A stretch of DNA of 64,000 bases, from positions 40,226 through 104,225 of the forward strand of contig JAFWRQ010000032.1 in the NCBI GenBank assembly GCA_017519865.1. The letters are read 5' to 3'. How positions within the stretch are numbered: position 1 is the stretch's first letter; each line of letters opens with the position of its first letter. Below, piece after piece: positions 17,214 to 25,941 of this stretch. The notes under the pieces are model-generated. The model ran no database searches, was not told the DNA's origin, and worked only from the letters and a program-made list of their open reading frames with translations. Origin of the DNA: Bacteroidales bacterium. GTDB taxonomy: Bacteria > Bacteroidota > Bacteroidia > Bacteroidales > UBA932. The position numbers were made by a program, and so were the translations under genes.

Positions 17214-18120
17214 TGCTGACCTCCTTCTTTACGGGTTCGACGGCGGGTGCCGCAGGAGCGGCTGCCGGTGCCGGCTTAGGCTCCACCTTCTTCGGCGTGA
17301 AGCCGACGACGTGGATCGCGCCGGTCGGGCACTCGAAGAAGCACTGGCCGCAGGCCTTGCACTTGGCAAAATCGATGTAGCTGAGATTGTCGGCGACGGT
17401 GATGGCGTCGAACTTGCAGACCTTGGCGCACTTGCCGCAGCCTATGCAGGCGGCCTTGCAGGCCTTGCGGGCCACGCCGCCTTTCTCCTTGTTGACGCAC
17501 GACACGTACACGCGACGGTTGTTCTTGGGAGTCGTGCCGATGTTGCGCAACTCGATGATGTGCTTGGGACAGGCCTTCACGCACGATCCGCAGGCCGTAC
17601 ACTTGGTCTCGTCGACGACCGGAAGGCCGGTGACGGGATCCATGCTCAGGGCACCGAACTGGCAGGCGGCGACACAGTCGCCGCATCCGAGGCAACCGAA
17701 AGCGCAGCCGGTGTCGCCGCTATAAAGGGCGGCCTTGACCTTGCAGGAAGGATAGCCGTCGTAGGAGTTGGTCTTCGGGCGGTTCTCGCAACTGCCGTTG
17801 CAACGGACCACCGCGACCATCGGAGCCTTTTCCTTGACCTCGTGGCCGAGGATGGCGGCGACCTTCTTCATCACCTCGTTCCCTCCCACCGGGCAGAACT
17901 GGCTGTCGAGGTCGGCCGCCTTGACGGCTGCGTCCGCGAACGCGCGGCAGCCGGCGAAGCCGCAACCTCCACAGTTGGCGCCCGGCATCACTTTCTCCAC
18001 CTCGTCGATGCGCGGATCCTCCTCGACCTTGAACTTCTTCGCTATGAAGAAGAGGACGATGGCCAGCAGCAGTCCGAGGACGGAGATGATGACGATGGTC
18101 CAGATAATAGTCTGTGTCAT
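17206..18120 (-). CDS. rnfB: Rnf complex subunit B (ferredoxin-input polyferredoxin)
   Basis: A 304-residue protein with one N-terminal transmembrane helix (residues 5-27). The RnfB-specific cluster site ANCGGCGFAGC (C50, C53, C58) comes next. Several [4Fe-4S] ferredoxin motifs follow (CLGCGDCVAACQ, CTACGSCVKACP, CIGCGKCAKVCK, CKACGQCFFECP). It ends in a Pro/Ala/Lys-rich tail. It accepts electrons from reduced ferredoxin and passes them into the complex. It is the first rnf gene, 22 bp after the rseC-like gene. Confidence 0.93.
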   Translation of the reverse strand: MTQTIIWTIVIISVLGLLLAIVLFFIAKKFKVEEDPRIDEVEKVMPGANCGGCGFAGCRAFADAAVKAADLDSQFCPVGGNEVMKKVAAILGHEVKEKAPMVAVVRCNGSCENRPKTNSYDGYPSCKVKAALYSGDTGCAFGCLGCGDCVAACQFGALSMDPVTGLPVVDETKCTACGSCVKACPKHIIELRNIGTTPKNNRRVYVSCVNKEKGGVARKACKAACIGCGKCAKVCKFDAITVADNLSYIDFAKCKACGQCFFECPTGAIHVVGFTPKKVEPKPAPAAAPAAPAVEPVKKEVSNG

Positions 18121-18142
18121 TATTGCTGTGGTTTTTAATTAG

Positions 18143-18553
18143 TTAATTCTCTATGCTGAAAACGTATTCCTTCCTTAACCTGTCCCTGAAAAGCCACAGG
18201 AAGAGATAGTAAAGCACCACTCCCCCGATGGCTCCCAGACCGGCGGCAAGTTCGCCGGCGCCAGAGTACAGCAGGGCCATCAGCACGGCGACAAGCACAA
18301 GCAGGGGCGCGACATATGCGAGCCACACGGCCTTATGCCCCATCGATGCCTTGAGCACGACGTCGACTTCCTGCCCGGGCTCGTAACGGTCCCAGGCCCT
18401 GGTGGGTACTTCGATGGCTTTTTTCGTATGTTCCGAGATGCCGCACAGGCCGGATGCATGGCAGGCTGAACAGGCAGACGAGGAGATGATCTCCACCGTA
18501 GTGAACTCCGGCGTGACCTGGACAACCCTTCCCCTATGCGAGACTTTCTCCAT
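18143..18553 (-). CDS. RseC/MucC-like SoxR-reducing system protein
   Basis: A 136-residue membrane protein. The N-terminal part has the Cys cluster SSACSACHASGLCG (C28, C31, C37). Two transmembrane helices follow (about residues 74-118) and a basic tail. This is the RseC family, often encoded directly before rnf genes and proposed to help assemble or tune Rnf-type reductases. It lies 6 bp after dnaB and 22 bp before rnfB. The regulatory role is from family and context only. Confidence 0.85.
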   Translation of the reverse strand: MEKVSHRGRVVQVTPEFTTVEIISSSACSACHASGLCGISEHTKKAIEVPTRAWDRYEPGQEVDVVLKASMGHKAVWLAYVAPLLVLVAVLMALLYSGAGELAAGLGAIGGVVLYYLFLWLFRDRLRKEYVFSIEN

Positions 18554-18559
18554 GCGCCG

Positions 18560-20068
18560 TCAGAATGAGTTGTTGTCAAACTCGCCCGGGGCTCCGAAGG
18601 AAGAAGGGAAACCCCCTCCGAGATCGCTGTTCATCCCGGACTCGAATGTCCTTGCCTGTACGTCCAGCGAATCATCCATCTCCATGAACTTGATCTGCTC
18701 GCTCTTGAAACGCATGTCGATGTCGGCGGTCTCGCCGTTACGGTGCTTGGCGATGATGATCTGGGTCGCTTCCTTGTCACCGGCGTTTTCGGAAAGACCG
18801 ACATAGTCGGGACGGTGGATGAAGATGACCATATCGGCGTCCTGTTCGATGGATCCGGACTCACGGAGGTCGGAAAGCTGGGGCTTTCCGCTGCCGCCCT
18901 GGCGCTGCACGGCGTTGCGCGACAGCTGGGACAGGGCGATGATGGGGACGTTGAGCTCCTTGGCGGTGGCCTTGAGGGTGCGGGAGATGGCCGCAACCTC
19001 CTGCTCGCGCATTCCGCGCAGTTCGGCCGGTCCCTGCATCAGCTGGAGATAGTCGACGAAGACCAGGCGAACACCACGGTTCTTGACGAGGGTCTTGATC
19101 TTGGTACGGAACTCCATGACAGGTATGCCGGGGGTATCGTCGATGTAGAGCGGAGCCTTGGCCAGGGCCTTGAGCTTGTATTCTAGCTGCTCCCACTCGT
19201 ACGCCTCGAGCTTCACGCCGCCCTTGATCTTGTCAGCGCTCAGACCGGACTCGCTGGTCATCAGTCGCTTGGCAAGCTGGATGGCCGACATCTCCAAAGA
19301 GAAGAAGGCCACGGGCATGTGGTGGATGACGGCCGCGTTGCGGGCCAGGTTGAGGGCGAACGCGGTCTTACCTACCGAAGGACGGGCGGCGAGGATGATG
19401 AGGTCGGAAGGCTGCCATCCCTGCGTGATACGGTCGATGGACGCAAAACCGGACGGGACGCCCGTAGGGCCTTCCTTGTCCTGCATCTTCTCGATGTCGC
19501 TCATCGCGGTGTTGATGATGGAGCCTATGTCCTGGACCTCCTTGCGGACGTTGTTCTGGATGGCGGCGTAGACCTCGGTCTGCGCCATGTCGATCAGGTC
19601 GTCGACCTTGACGGAGTCGTCGTAGGATTTCTTGAGAATGTCGTACGAGGCCTTGATGAGGTCCCTCTGGATGGTCTTCTGCTTGAGGATCTTGATGTGG
19701 AACTCCATGTTGGCGGCGGCGCCGACTTTCTGAGAAAGGTCCGCGAGCGCCACGGGGCCGCCGACTTCAGCGAGCAGCCCGCCCGCCTTGAGCTTGTTGG
19801 AGACCGTGATGAGGTCCACCGCAATGTGCTCGGTGACCAGCGAGGACATGGCCTCGAAGATCATACGGTGATGGGGATCATAGAAACACGACGGCGAAAG
19901 CTCCTCCATGGCCTCGTCCACGCAGGACGGCTCGAGGAGCATCGCGCCGAGGACGGACTCTTCGGCATCAAGAGCTTGAGGCGGGATATTTCCCATCTCA
20001 AGCCCTAGTGTATCGAGATTGACCGCCTGTTCCTTTTTCCGGTACGATCTGCTTTTCTGGTCAGGCAT
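18560..20068 (-). CDS. dnaB: Replicative DNA helicase
   Basis: A 502-residue DnaB. The N-terminal helical domain begins NIPPQALDAEESVLGAMLLEP, and the RecA-like C-terminal domain has Walker A ARPSVGKT (228-235). Walker B RLVFVDYLQLM and the conserved QLSRNAVQ...LSDLRESGSIEQDADMV stretch follow. It unwinds DNA at the replication fork as a hexamer. There is no intein, since the P-loop and downstream motifs are uninterrupted. It lies 12 bp after the zinc-ribbon gene and 6 bp before the rseC-like gene, so helicase and Rnf genes may share a transcript. Confidence 0.96.
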   Translation of the reverse strand: MPDQKSRSYRKKEQAVNLDTLGLEMGNIPPQALDAEESVLGAMLLEPSCVDEAMEELSPSCFYDPHHRMIFEAMSSLVTEHIAVDLITVSNKLKAGGLLAEVGGPVALADLSQKVGAAANMEFHIKILKQKTIQRDLIKASYDILKKSYDDSVKVDDLIDMAQTEVYAAIQNNVRKEVQDIGSIINTAMSDIEKMQDKEGPTGVPSGFASIDRITQGWQPSDLIILAARPSVGKTAFALNLARNAAVIHHMPVAFFSLEMSAIQLAKRLMTSESGLSADKIKGGVKLEAYEWEQLEYKLKALAKAPLYIDDTPGIPVMEFRTKIKTLVKNRGVRLVFVDYLQLMQGPAELRGMREQEVAAISRTLKATAKELNVPIIALSQLSRNAVQRQGGSGKPQLSDLRESGSIEQDADMVIFIHRPDYVGLSENAGDKEATQIIIAKHRNGETADIDMRFKSEQIKFMEMDDSLDVQARTFESGMNSDLGGGFPSSFGAPGEFDNNSF

Positions 20069-20080
20069 GGCCCGTATGTT

Positions 20081-20890
20081 TTACTCGAATTCGGAGTTTA
20101 CGATGATGCGGCCGCAGTGCTCGCAGATGATGAGCTTGCGGTTTGAAGCGATCTCCAGCAGGCGCTGGGGAGTGATGGTGTTGAAGCATCCTCCGCAGGA
20201 GTCGCCGTTGTAGACGGAAACGACCGCGAGATGGTTGTGGACGCTCTTGCGGATGCGGTCGTAGGCGCTCATGGTCCTGGCGTCGATCTTGGCGGCGCAG
20301 GCATTGCGCTTGGCGACCAGTTCCTTCTCCTCGTCGGCGGTGGACTCGACGATGTTGTCGAGCTCCTGCTTCTTGGCCTTGAGGTCCTCGGAACGCATGG
20401 CGATGACATGCTTCAGGTCCTCGATGGCGGCCTTCTTGTTGGCGACTGCCATCTTGGAGTCGTTGATGTTCTTCTCCGAGATCTGGCGGAGGTAGCCCTG
20501 GTTCTCGATCTCCTTGTTGATGGAGTCGAACTCGCGGCTGTTGGAGATGTTGTCCAGCTGCTCCTGGTATTTGGCGATCTCCTCGTCCAGGTCGATGATG
20601 TTCTGCTTGTTGGCGGCGATGGACTTGTTGAACCTGTCGATGACCTCGGTCTCCTGTGCGACCTTGGCCTTGAGGTCGGAGATCTCGTTCTCGAGGGCCT
20701 CTACCTCGTCCGGAAGCTCACCGCGGAGCTGGAGGATCTTGTCGATGGCGACATCGGCCTTCTGGAGGTCGTAGAGGACCTTGAGTTTTTCCTCTACGCT
20801 GAGCTCCGAATCAGCGAAGTTCTTCTGCAGGGAGACGAAGGTTTCCCTCTGGTCTATGGGTGTTTCCACCTTTTTGATTTTCTTAGCCAT
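20081..20890 (-). CDS. Coiled-coil C4 zinc-ribbon protein
   Basis: A 269-residue protein from the ATG at 20890; the frame extends 8 codons upstream, but this start lies close behind a good promoter. Residues ~15-205 form a long charged antiparallel coiled coil. The C terminus holds a C4 zinc ribbon: C232 and C235 (CGGC), C256 and C259 (CEHC). This is the widespread zf-RING_7/DUF164-type family with proposed nucleic-acid-binding roles. It is followed by dnaB after 12 bp. Exact function is unknown. Confidence 0.85.
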   Translation of the reverse strand: MAKKIKKVETPIDQRETFVSLQKNFADSELSVEEKLKVLYDLQKADVAIDKILQLRGELPDEVEALENEISDLKAKVAQETEVIDRFNKSIAANKQNIIDLDEEIAKYQEQLDNISNSREFDSINKEIENQGYLRQISEKNINDSKMAVANKKAAIEDLKHVIAMRSEDLKAKKQELDNIVESTADEEKELVAKRNACAAKIDARTMSAYDRIRKSVHNHLAVVSVYNGDSCGGCFNTITPQRLLEIASNRKLIICEHCGRIIVNSEFE

Positions 20891-20911
20891 ATCTGTTTTT
20901 GTTATGAACTG

Positions 20912-20919
20912 CAAAAGTA
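20912..20919 (-). promoter_or_regulatory. Bacteroidetes -7 box for the zinc-ribbon/dnaB/rnf run
   Basis: On the minus strand the sequence reads TACTTTTG, an exact TAnnTTTG match, ending 22 bp before the ATG at 20890. It lies between the MerR-like gene and the zinc-ribbon gene, so it could start a transcript through dnaB toward rseC and rnf. The -33 element is weak. Confidence 0.55.
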
Positions 20920-20935
20920 CTAAAAAAATTCCTGT

Positions 20936-21253
20936 TTATAAAGCCTTTTTCACTTCGGTCAGCTGGTCGCGGATGTTTTTCAACGATTCGAGAACCTTGA
21001 CGCTCCTGTCCACGGAGCCTTTGTTTTCCTTGAGGGCCTTGTCGACGCCCTCGAGGGTCATGCCTTTCACATTCACCAGGTAATGGATCTGCTTCAGGGT
21101 TTCGATGTCCTCGGCCGTGTATTTCCTGTCTCCGCGCGATGAGCGCCTGACCTTGAAATGGCGGTCGAACTCGTTGGTCCAGTATCTCACGAGGGAAGTG
21201 CTCTCCCCGATGGTTTGTGCGGCTTCGCCGATGCTGAAGAACAATTTATCCAT
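20936..21253 (-). CDS. MerR-family transcriptional regulator
   Basis: A 105-residue protein with an N-terminal winged HTH (FSIGEAAQTIGESTSLVRYW). The wing RRSSRGDRKYTAEDIETLKQI is typical of MerR, followed by a short C-terminal helix. There is no effector-binding domain and no cysteine sensor. It lies 16 bp after the second M23 peptidase gene. An M23-MerR pair near alaS is, as far as I recall, common in Bacteroidetes. The target is unknown; control of the envelope peptidase genes is plausible. Confidence 0.85.
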   Translation of the reverse strand: MDKLFFSIGEAAQTIGESTSLVRYWTNEFDRHFKVRRSSRGDRKYTAEDIETLKQIHYLVNVKGMTLEGVDKALKENKGSVDRSVKVLESLKNIRDQLTEVKKAL

Positions 21254-21269
21254 ATAGTTTCAGTATTTG

Positions 21270-22220
21270 TTAGTCAAGCGATTGGCCTGTACGTGAGGCC
21301 ATGAGTTCCATAGCGGCATACTCCTCCGGGGTCACGCCGGCGAAGAAGCAGTCGACGGGATTGAGATACTCTCCGTCCTTGATGAGTTCGAAGTGCAGGT
21401 GCGGGGCGAAGGAATTGCCGGAGATGCCCACGGAGGCGATCCTGCGGCCGCGCTGGACACGCTGCCCTCTCGACACCTTGATGTCCGCCAGATGCGCGTA
21501 GCGGGTGACATATCCGCCGGGATGGGTGATCTCGACGACGTTGCCCAGGCCCTTGCGCTCGTGGATGATGTCCGTCACCGTACCGTCGGCCACGGCCAGG
21601 ACGGGATCTCCCTGCGGAGCTATAAGGTCGACGCCGTTGTGGGAGGTCTCCACCTTATAGAAGGGGTTGACCTTCTGGCCGACTGAAGCCCCGACCTGCG
21701 CGAAGGATATGGAATCCAGCGGCAGCGACATCGGCGGTAGGGCGCGGTCTTCGGAGGCAATGAGACTCAATGCCTTGAGGAAATTGTCCTCGATGCGGGC
21801 GGCGGTCTTTTCAGCGCCCTGGACCTTGCCGTATACATACTCCACCATCTCGCTGTCGGGGACGGTGTCGGCAGCTGCCAGATAATCGTCGGAGATAAGG
21901 GCATCAAGATGGGGCGCACGGGCATGGAAGATCTCCTCGTAGATCTGGTCGTCCTTGACCTCCAGACCGTCGATCACATCCGAAAGGAGCTGCTCGCGCG
22001 CGAGCATATCCTGATAGGTACGCTCGTAGAGCCTGTTTTCGCGGATGAGCCTGCGCTCGGAGTCGGTATTTACGACCAGGGCGAACACGATATAGTAGAA
22101 CACCGCGAGCGAAACCGTGGCAACCGCGTACTTCAGGATGCTCTTCAGCACGTTCCACACGGTACGGGTGGAGCGCCGGAAACGGAGGTTCCTGTCGATT
22201 ATGTACTGTTCCCTGCTCAT
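21270..22220 (-). CDS. Membrane-anchored M23 peptidase, second of pair
   Basis: A 316-residue protein with a single N-terminal transmembrane helix (about residues 30-52), a periplasmic coiled region and a C-terminal LytM domain. The zinc ligands are present: HNGVDLIAP (H and D) and HLHFEL (HxH). The enzyme family cleaves peptidoglycan cross-bridges, or acts as an amidase activator when degenerate; here the site is intact. Its ATG overlaps the stop of the preceding M23 gene (ATGA), so the two are co-translated and may act together. Confidence 0.88.
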   Translation of the reverse strand: MSREQYIIDRNLRFRRSTRTVWNVLKSILKYAVATVSLAVFYYIVFALVVNTDSERRLIRENRLYERTYQDMLAREQLLSDVIDGLEVKDDQIYEEIFHARAPHLDALISDDYLAAADTVPDSEMVEYVYGKVQGAEKTAARIEDNFLKALSLIASEDRALPPMSLPLDSISFAQVGASVGQKVNPFYKVETSHNGVDLIAPQGDPVLAVADGTVTDIIHERKGLGNVVEITHPGGYVTRYAHLADIKVSRGQRVQRGRRIASVGISGNSFAPHLHFELIKDGEYLNPVDCFFAGVTPEEYAAMELMASRTGQSLD

Positions 22221-23227
22221 CTCCTCCTGGTTCTGAAGGACTGCTGGAGCAGTTCCTTGCTTTCATCTCCGCGCTTGCGGACCATTTCTGCATATTCCTT
22301 GACAGGCATGTCCATGTCAAGGTAGTTCATGGGATTCACCCTTTCTCCGCGATAGATCACCTCATAGTGCAGATGGGGGCCGGTGGACTTGCCGGAGTTG
22401 CCGCTCTCGCCTATGCAGTCCCCCCGCTTGAGTTTCATGCCTTCGGCGACGCTGACCATGCTCATGTGGGCGTAGCGCGTCTTGTATCCGAAGCCGTGAT
22501 CGATCAGTATTTCGTTGCCGTAGCCAGTGAAGCTGAACTTCACGTACTCCACCACGCCGTCGCCGGTAGTATACACCGGTGTACCGGGCTTCATGGCGAA
22601 GTCCTGGCCGTCGTGATACCTGGTCTCTCCGGACATCGGGTCCGAACGGTACCCGAAGGGGCTGGAAAGCGTATACTTCCCTTTTTCAGGGCTGAAGGGA
22701 GGGATGGCGGGGATGCACGAAGCCATGTCCCCCGCCCTTTTCGACATTGTAGCGACCTCGTCGAAAGACTTGCTCTGGACGTAAGTTTCCTTGGTCAGCC
22801 TGTCGAGGCGCTCTGAGGTGCATACAAGGGGGCCGCCGGGCTGGGCGTCGGCAAGGTAGTCGTAACGGTTGAGGCCGCCGATCCCGGACTTGCGCAGCTC
22901 GTCCGGGATCTCGTTCATGCCGAAGATGGAACGGTAGATGTCGTCGTTACGGGTCTCCAAGGCCTTAAGAGTTGTCTCGTAACTGTCCAGGCGACGGTTG
23001 AGTACCTCCATGCGCGAGACCCAGCGGGCATTCTCCAGCTTCAGGATTGCGAGCTTGGGAGATTCGTTGCCAAGGACGGAAGTATAAAGGAAGAAATACA
23101 GCAGGGCAAGGGCCACGCTGCCGAGGAACACGAGGGTTGCCTTGGCAAAAATGGTCCTCTTGGAGACTTCCCTCAACTCGTACATCAGGGTTTCGGGATT
23201 GAGGCTGTACTTCCTGAACTTGGACAT
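22217..23227 (-). CDS. Membrane-anchored M23 peptidase, first of pair
   Basis: A 336-residue protein with a transmembrane helix at about residues 28-50, a coiled-coil linker and a C-terminal LytM/M23 domain. The zinc-binding motifs YHDGQDFA and GPHLHYEV are intact. It is paralogous to the downstream gene, with which it overlaps by 4 bp. It is the first gene of an M23-M23-MerR run that diverges from alaS. A minus-strand TATATTTG box lies directly upstream, leaving almost no leader. The likely role is peptidoglycan remodelling at the cytoplasmic membrane. Confidence 0.88.
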   Translation of the reverse strand: MSKFRKYSLNPETLMYELREVSKRTIFAKATLVFLGSVALALLYFFLYTSVLGNESPKLAILKLENARWVSRMEVLNRRLDSYETTLKALETRNDDIYRSIFGMNEIPDELRKSGIGGLNRYDYLADAQPGGPLVCTSERLDRLTKETYVQSKSFDEVATMSKRAGDMASCIPAIPPFSPEKGKYTLSSPFGYRSDPMSGETRYHDGQDFAMKPGTPVYTTGDGVVEYVKFSFTGYGNEILIDHGFGYKTRYAHMSMVSVAEGMKLKRGDCIGESGNSGKSTGPHLHYEVIYRGERVNPMNYLDMDMPVKEYAEMVRKRGDESKELLQQSFRTRRR

Positions 23228-23234
23228 ATTCGGG

Positions 23235-23242
23235 CAAATATA
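23235..23242 (-). promoter_or_regulatory. -7 box for the M23 operon, near-leaderless
   Basis: Minus strand reads TATATTTG, an exact TAnnTTTG match, ending only 7 bp before the ATG at 23227. With the usual spacing, transcription would start within a few bases of the start codon. Confidence 0.55.
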
Positions 23243-23264
23243 CTCTTTTTTGAGGAAAATATGC

Positions 23265-23272
23265 TAATTTTG
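23265..23272 (+). promoter_or_regulatory. -7 box for alaS
   Basis: TAATTTTG matches TAnnTTTG and ends 23 bp before the alaS ATG. It is back-to-back with the M23 operon box, 22 bp apart, in a 68-bp divergent spacer. Confidence 0.6.
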
Positions 23273-23295
23273 CAGTCTGTGTTATTATAAAGAGT

Positions 23296-25917
23296 ATGAT
23301 GACTTCCAAAGAGATCAGGCAGAAATTCCTGGATTATTTCGCATCCAAAGGACATACGGTCGTCCCTTCGGCTCCCATGGTAGTGAAGAACGACCCCACC
23401 CTCATGTTCACCAACGCCGGCATGAACCAGTTCAAGGATATCTTCCTCGGCAATACCAAGTCCAAGTTCAACCGCGCCGTCGATTCGCAGAAGTGCCTGC
23501 GCGTCAGCGGCAAGCACAACGACCTCGAAGAGGTGGGCCACGACACGTACCACCATACCATGTTCGAGATGCTCGGAAACTGGAGTTTCGGAGACTACTT
23601 CAAGGCCGAGGCCATCGACTGGGCCTGGGAACTCCTCACCGAGGTCTATGGCATAGACCCCAAGGAGCTGTACGCCACCGTATTCGAAGGCTCCGCCGAT
23701 GACGGTACCGAGATGGACCTCGAGGCAAAGCAGGCATGGCTCAAGCATCTGCCTGAGGACCACATCGTCCTCGGCAACAAACACGACAATTTCTGGGAGA
23801 TGGGCGACACCGGCCCCTGCGGCCCCTGCAGCGAGATACACATCGACATCCGCTCCGCCGAGGAGCGCGCCTCCGGCATCTCTGGACGCGACCTCGTCAA
23901 CAAGAGCGACCCCCATGTAATCGAGATATGGAACCTCGTTTTCATGGAGTTCCAGCGCCTCTCCGATGGCCACCTCGAGCCGCTCCCGGCCAAGAACATC
24001 GATACCGGAATGGGCTTCGAGCGCCTCTGCGCCGTCCTCCAGGGCAAGAATTCCAACTATGATTCCGACGTGTTCGGCGGCATGCTCGCAAAGATAGGCG
24101 AACTCTCCGGACACAGATACGGCGAGTCGCACGACACTGACGTCGCCATGCGCGTCATCGCCGACCATATCCGCGCCATCAGTTTCTCGATTGCCGACGG
24201 CCAACTGCCGTCCAACGTCAAGGCCGGCTACGTGATCCGCAGGATCCTGCGCCGCGCCGTCCGCTACGGCTATACCTTCCTCGGCCTGTCCGAGCCCTTC
24301 CTCTGCCGTCTGGTGCAGCAGCTCGTGGACGACATGGGTGAAGCCTATCCCGAGATCAAGGCCCAGCAGAAACTCATAGAAAACGTCATCCGCGAGGAGG
24401 AACTCGCATTCCTGCGCACCCTCGACCGCGGCATCAAGCTCCTGAACGACTACATGGCCGCCGACGCCGGCTCCAAGGTCCTGGGCGGAGTCAACGCTTT
24501 CACCCTCTACGACACCTACGGATTCCCCATCGACCTCACCCAGCTCATCGCTGCAGAGAAAGGATTCACCGTCGACATGGATGGTTTCCAGGAGGAGCTC
24601 CGCAAGCAGAAGGAGCGCGCCCGCAACGCCACCGCCAACACTTTCGGCGACTGGGTCGAGTATCACGGAGGAGAGGAAGTCGAGTTCGTCGGGTTCGACA
24701 CCACCGAGGTCGAAGGCGCCCAGCTGCTCAAGCAGCGCACTGTCGTTCAGAAGAACAAGGAGATGCTCCAGCTCGTCTTCGACCGCACGCCGTTCTACGG
24801 CGAGATGGGAGGCGAGATCGGAGATACCGGATACATCGAGGCCGAAGACGGAGAGCAGATACGCATCCTCAACACCGTCAAGGAAAACAACCTCACGATC
24901 CATATTGCCGAGAGGCTGCCGAAAGACTGCACCGCAGATTTCAAACTTGTAGTCGACGGTGCCCGCAGGCAACGAATCGCGAACAACCACAGTTGCACGC
25001 ACCTTATGCACCGCGCCTTGAGGGAGATCCTCGGCACGCACGTGGAGCAGAAAGGTTCGTACGTTTCCGACAAGGGTTTCCGCTTCGATTTCTCACATTT
25101 CGAAAAACTTTCCGACGAGCAGATAGCGCAGGTTGAGCATCGCGTCAATGAACTGATCCGCAGCAACTTCCCGCTGTCGGAGAACCGCTCCGCGACCATG
25201 GATGAGGCCCGTGAGATGGGCGCCATGGCCCTGTTCGGCGAGAAGTACGGAGACCGCGTGCGCGTGGTCAGGTTCGGACCCAGCGTCGAGCTCTGCGGCG
25301 GATGCCACACTTCCGCCACGGGCAACATCGGTTTCTTCAAGATTGTCAGCGAGTCTGCGATCGCCGCCGGCATCCGCCGCATCGAAGCCGTAACCGGCGA
25401 AGAGGCGGAGGCTTTCGTGGCCGGCATCCAGGGCATGCTCAGGACTGCCAGGGCATTCTTCAACAATGTCCCTGACCTTGCAGGGGCCATCTCCAAGCTC
25501 ATAGAGGACAACGCTTCGTTCAAGAAGCAGGCCGAGGAGTTCTCCCGCCAGAAGGCGGCCGACCTCGCCCGCAAGCTCACCGAGAACGCCAGCGAGGTCA
25601 ACGGTATCAGATTGATCGTCGTCCAGCACGACATCGATCCCGCCTTGCTGCGCAACGCAGCCCTGACGCTCCAGAAGGAGCTCAAGGGCGCTGCGCTCGC
25701 CGCCGCCTACGAGCATGACGGCAAGCCCCAGCTCCTGCTGATGTATTCCGACGACCTCGTCGCCGCCGGGCACAACGCCGGCAAGGAGATCCGCGAGGCC
25801 GCCAGGTTCATCCAGGGCGGAGGCGGCGGACAGCCCGTCCTCGCCACCGCAGGCGGCAAGGACGCTTCAGGCCTAGCCGCCGCGCTCGACGCCCTCAAGG
25901 ACATTGCCACAAGATAA
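23296..25917 (+). CDS. alaS: Alanine-tRNA ligase
   Basis: An 873-residue protein, the normal AlaRS length. The class II catalytic domain opens with [20 protein letters not shown] and has [15 protein letters not shown] as motif 2 region. The editing domain carries the zinc motif HSCTH (H565, H569) and CGGCH (C667, H671). The C-terminal C-Ala domain ends with the GGGGGQP glycine-rich signature. It charges tRNA-Ala and edits mischarged Ser and Gly. The start MMTSKEIRQ could be either adjacent Met; the first is used. It is followed after 24 bp by the LptF/G-Fmt fusion gene. Confidence 0.97.
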   Translation: MMTSKEIRQKFLDYFASKGHTVVPSAPMVVKNDPTLMFTNAGMNQFKDIFLGNTKSKFNRAVDSQKCLRVSGKHNDLEEVGHDTYHHTMFEMLGNWSFGDYFKAEAIDWAWELLTEVYGIDPKELYATVFEGSADDGTEMDLEAKQAWLKHLPEDHIVLGNKHDNFWEMGDTGPCGPCSEIHIDIRSAEERASGISGRDLVNKSDPHVIEIWNLVFMEFQRLSDGHLEPLPAKNIDTGMGFERLCAVLQGKNSNYDSDVFGGMLAKIGELSGHRYGESHDTDVAMRVIADHIRAISFSIADGQLPSNVKAGYVIRRILRRAVRYGYTFLGLSEPFLCRLVQQLVDDMGEAYPEIKAQQKLIENVIREEELAFLRTLDRGIKLLNDYMAADAGSKVLGGVNAFTLYDTYGFPIDLTQLIAAEKGFTVDMDGFQEELRKQKERARNATANTFGDWVEYHGGEEVEFVGFDTTEVEGAQLLKQRTVVQKNKEMLQLVFDRTPFYGEMGGEIGDTGYIEAEDGEQIRILNTVKENNLTIHIAERLPKDCTADFKLVVDGARRQRIANNHSCTHLMHRALREILGTHVEQKGSYVSDKGFRFDFSHFEKLSDEQIAQVEHRVNELIRSNFPLSENRSATMDEAREMGAMALFGEKYGDRVRVVRFGPSVELCGGCHTSATGNIGFFKIVSESAIAAGIRRIEAVTGEEAEAFVAGIQGMLRTARAFFNNVPDLAGAISKLIEDNASFKKQAEEFSRQKAADLARKLTENASEVNGIRLIVVQHDIDPALLRNAALTLQKELKGAALAAAYEHDGKPQLLLMYSDDLVAAGHNAGKEIREAARFIQGGGGGQPVLATAGGKDASGLAAALDALKDIATR

Positions 25918-25941
25918 CAGCACCCGAATCGCATCTCCCGT

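Noticed and set aside
15921-17219. 432-codon plus-strand frame opposite rnfC
   Set aside because: rnfC motifs are intact on the minus strand and fit the operon order.
23185-25041. Long minus-strand frame (618 codons) opposite alaS
   Set aside because: alaS on the plus strand has all family motifs; the antisense frame is a GC-bias shadow with no domain.
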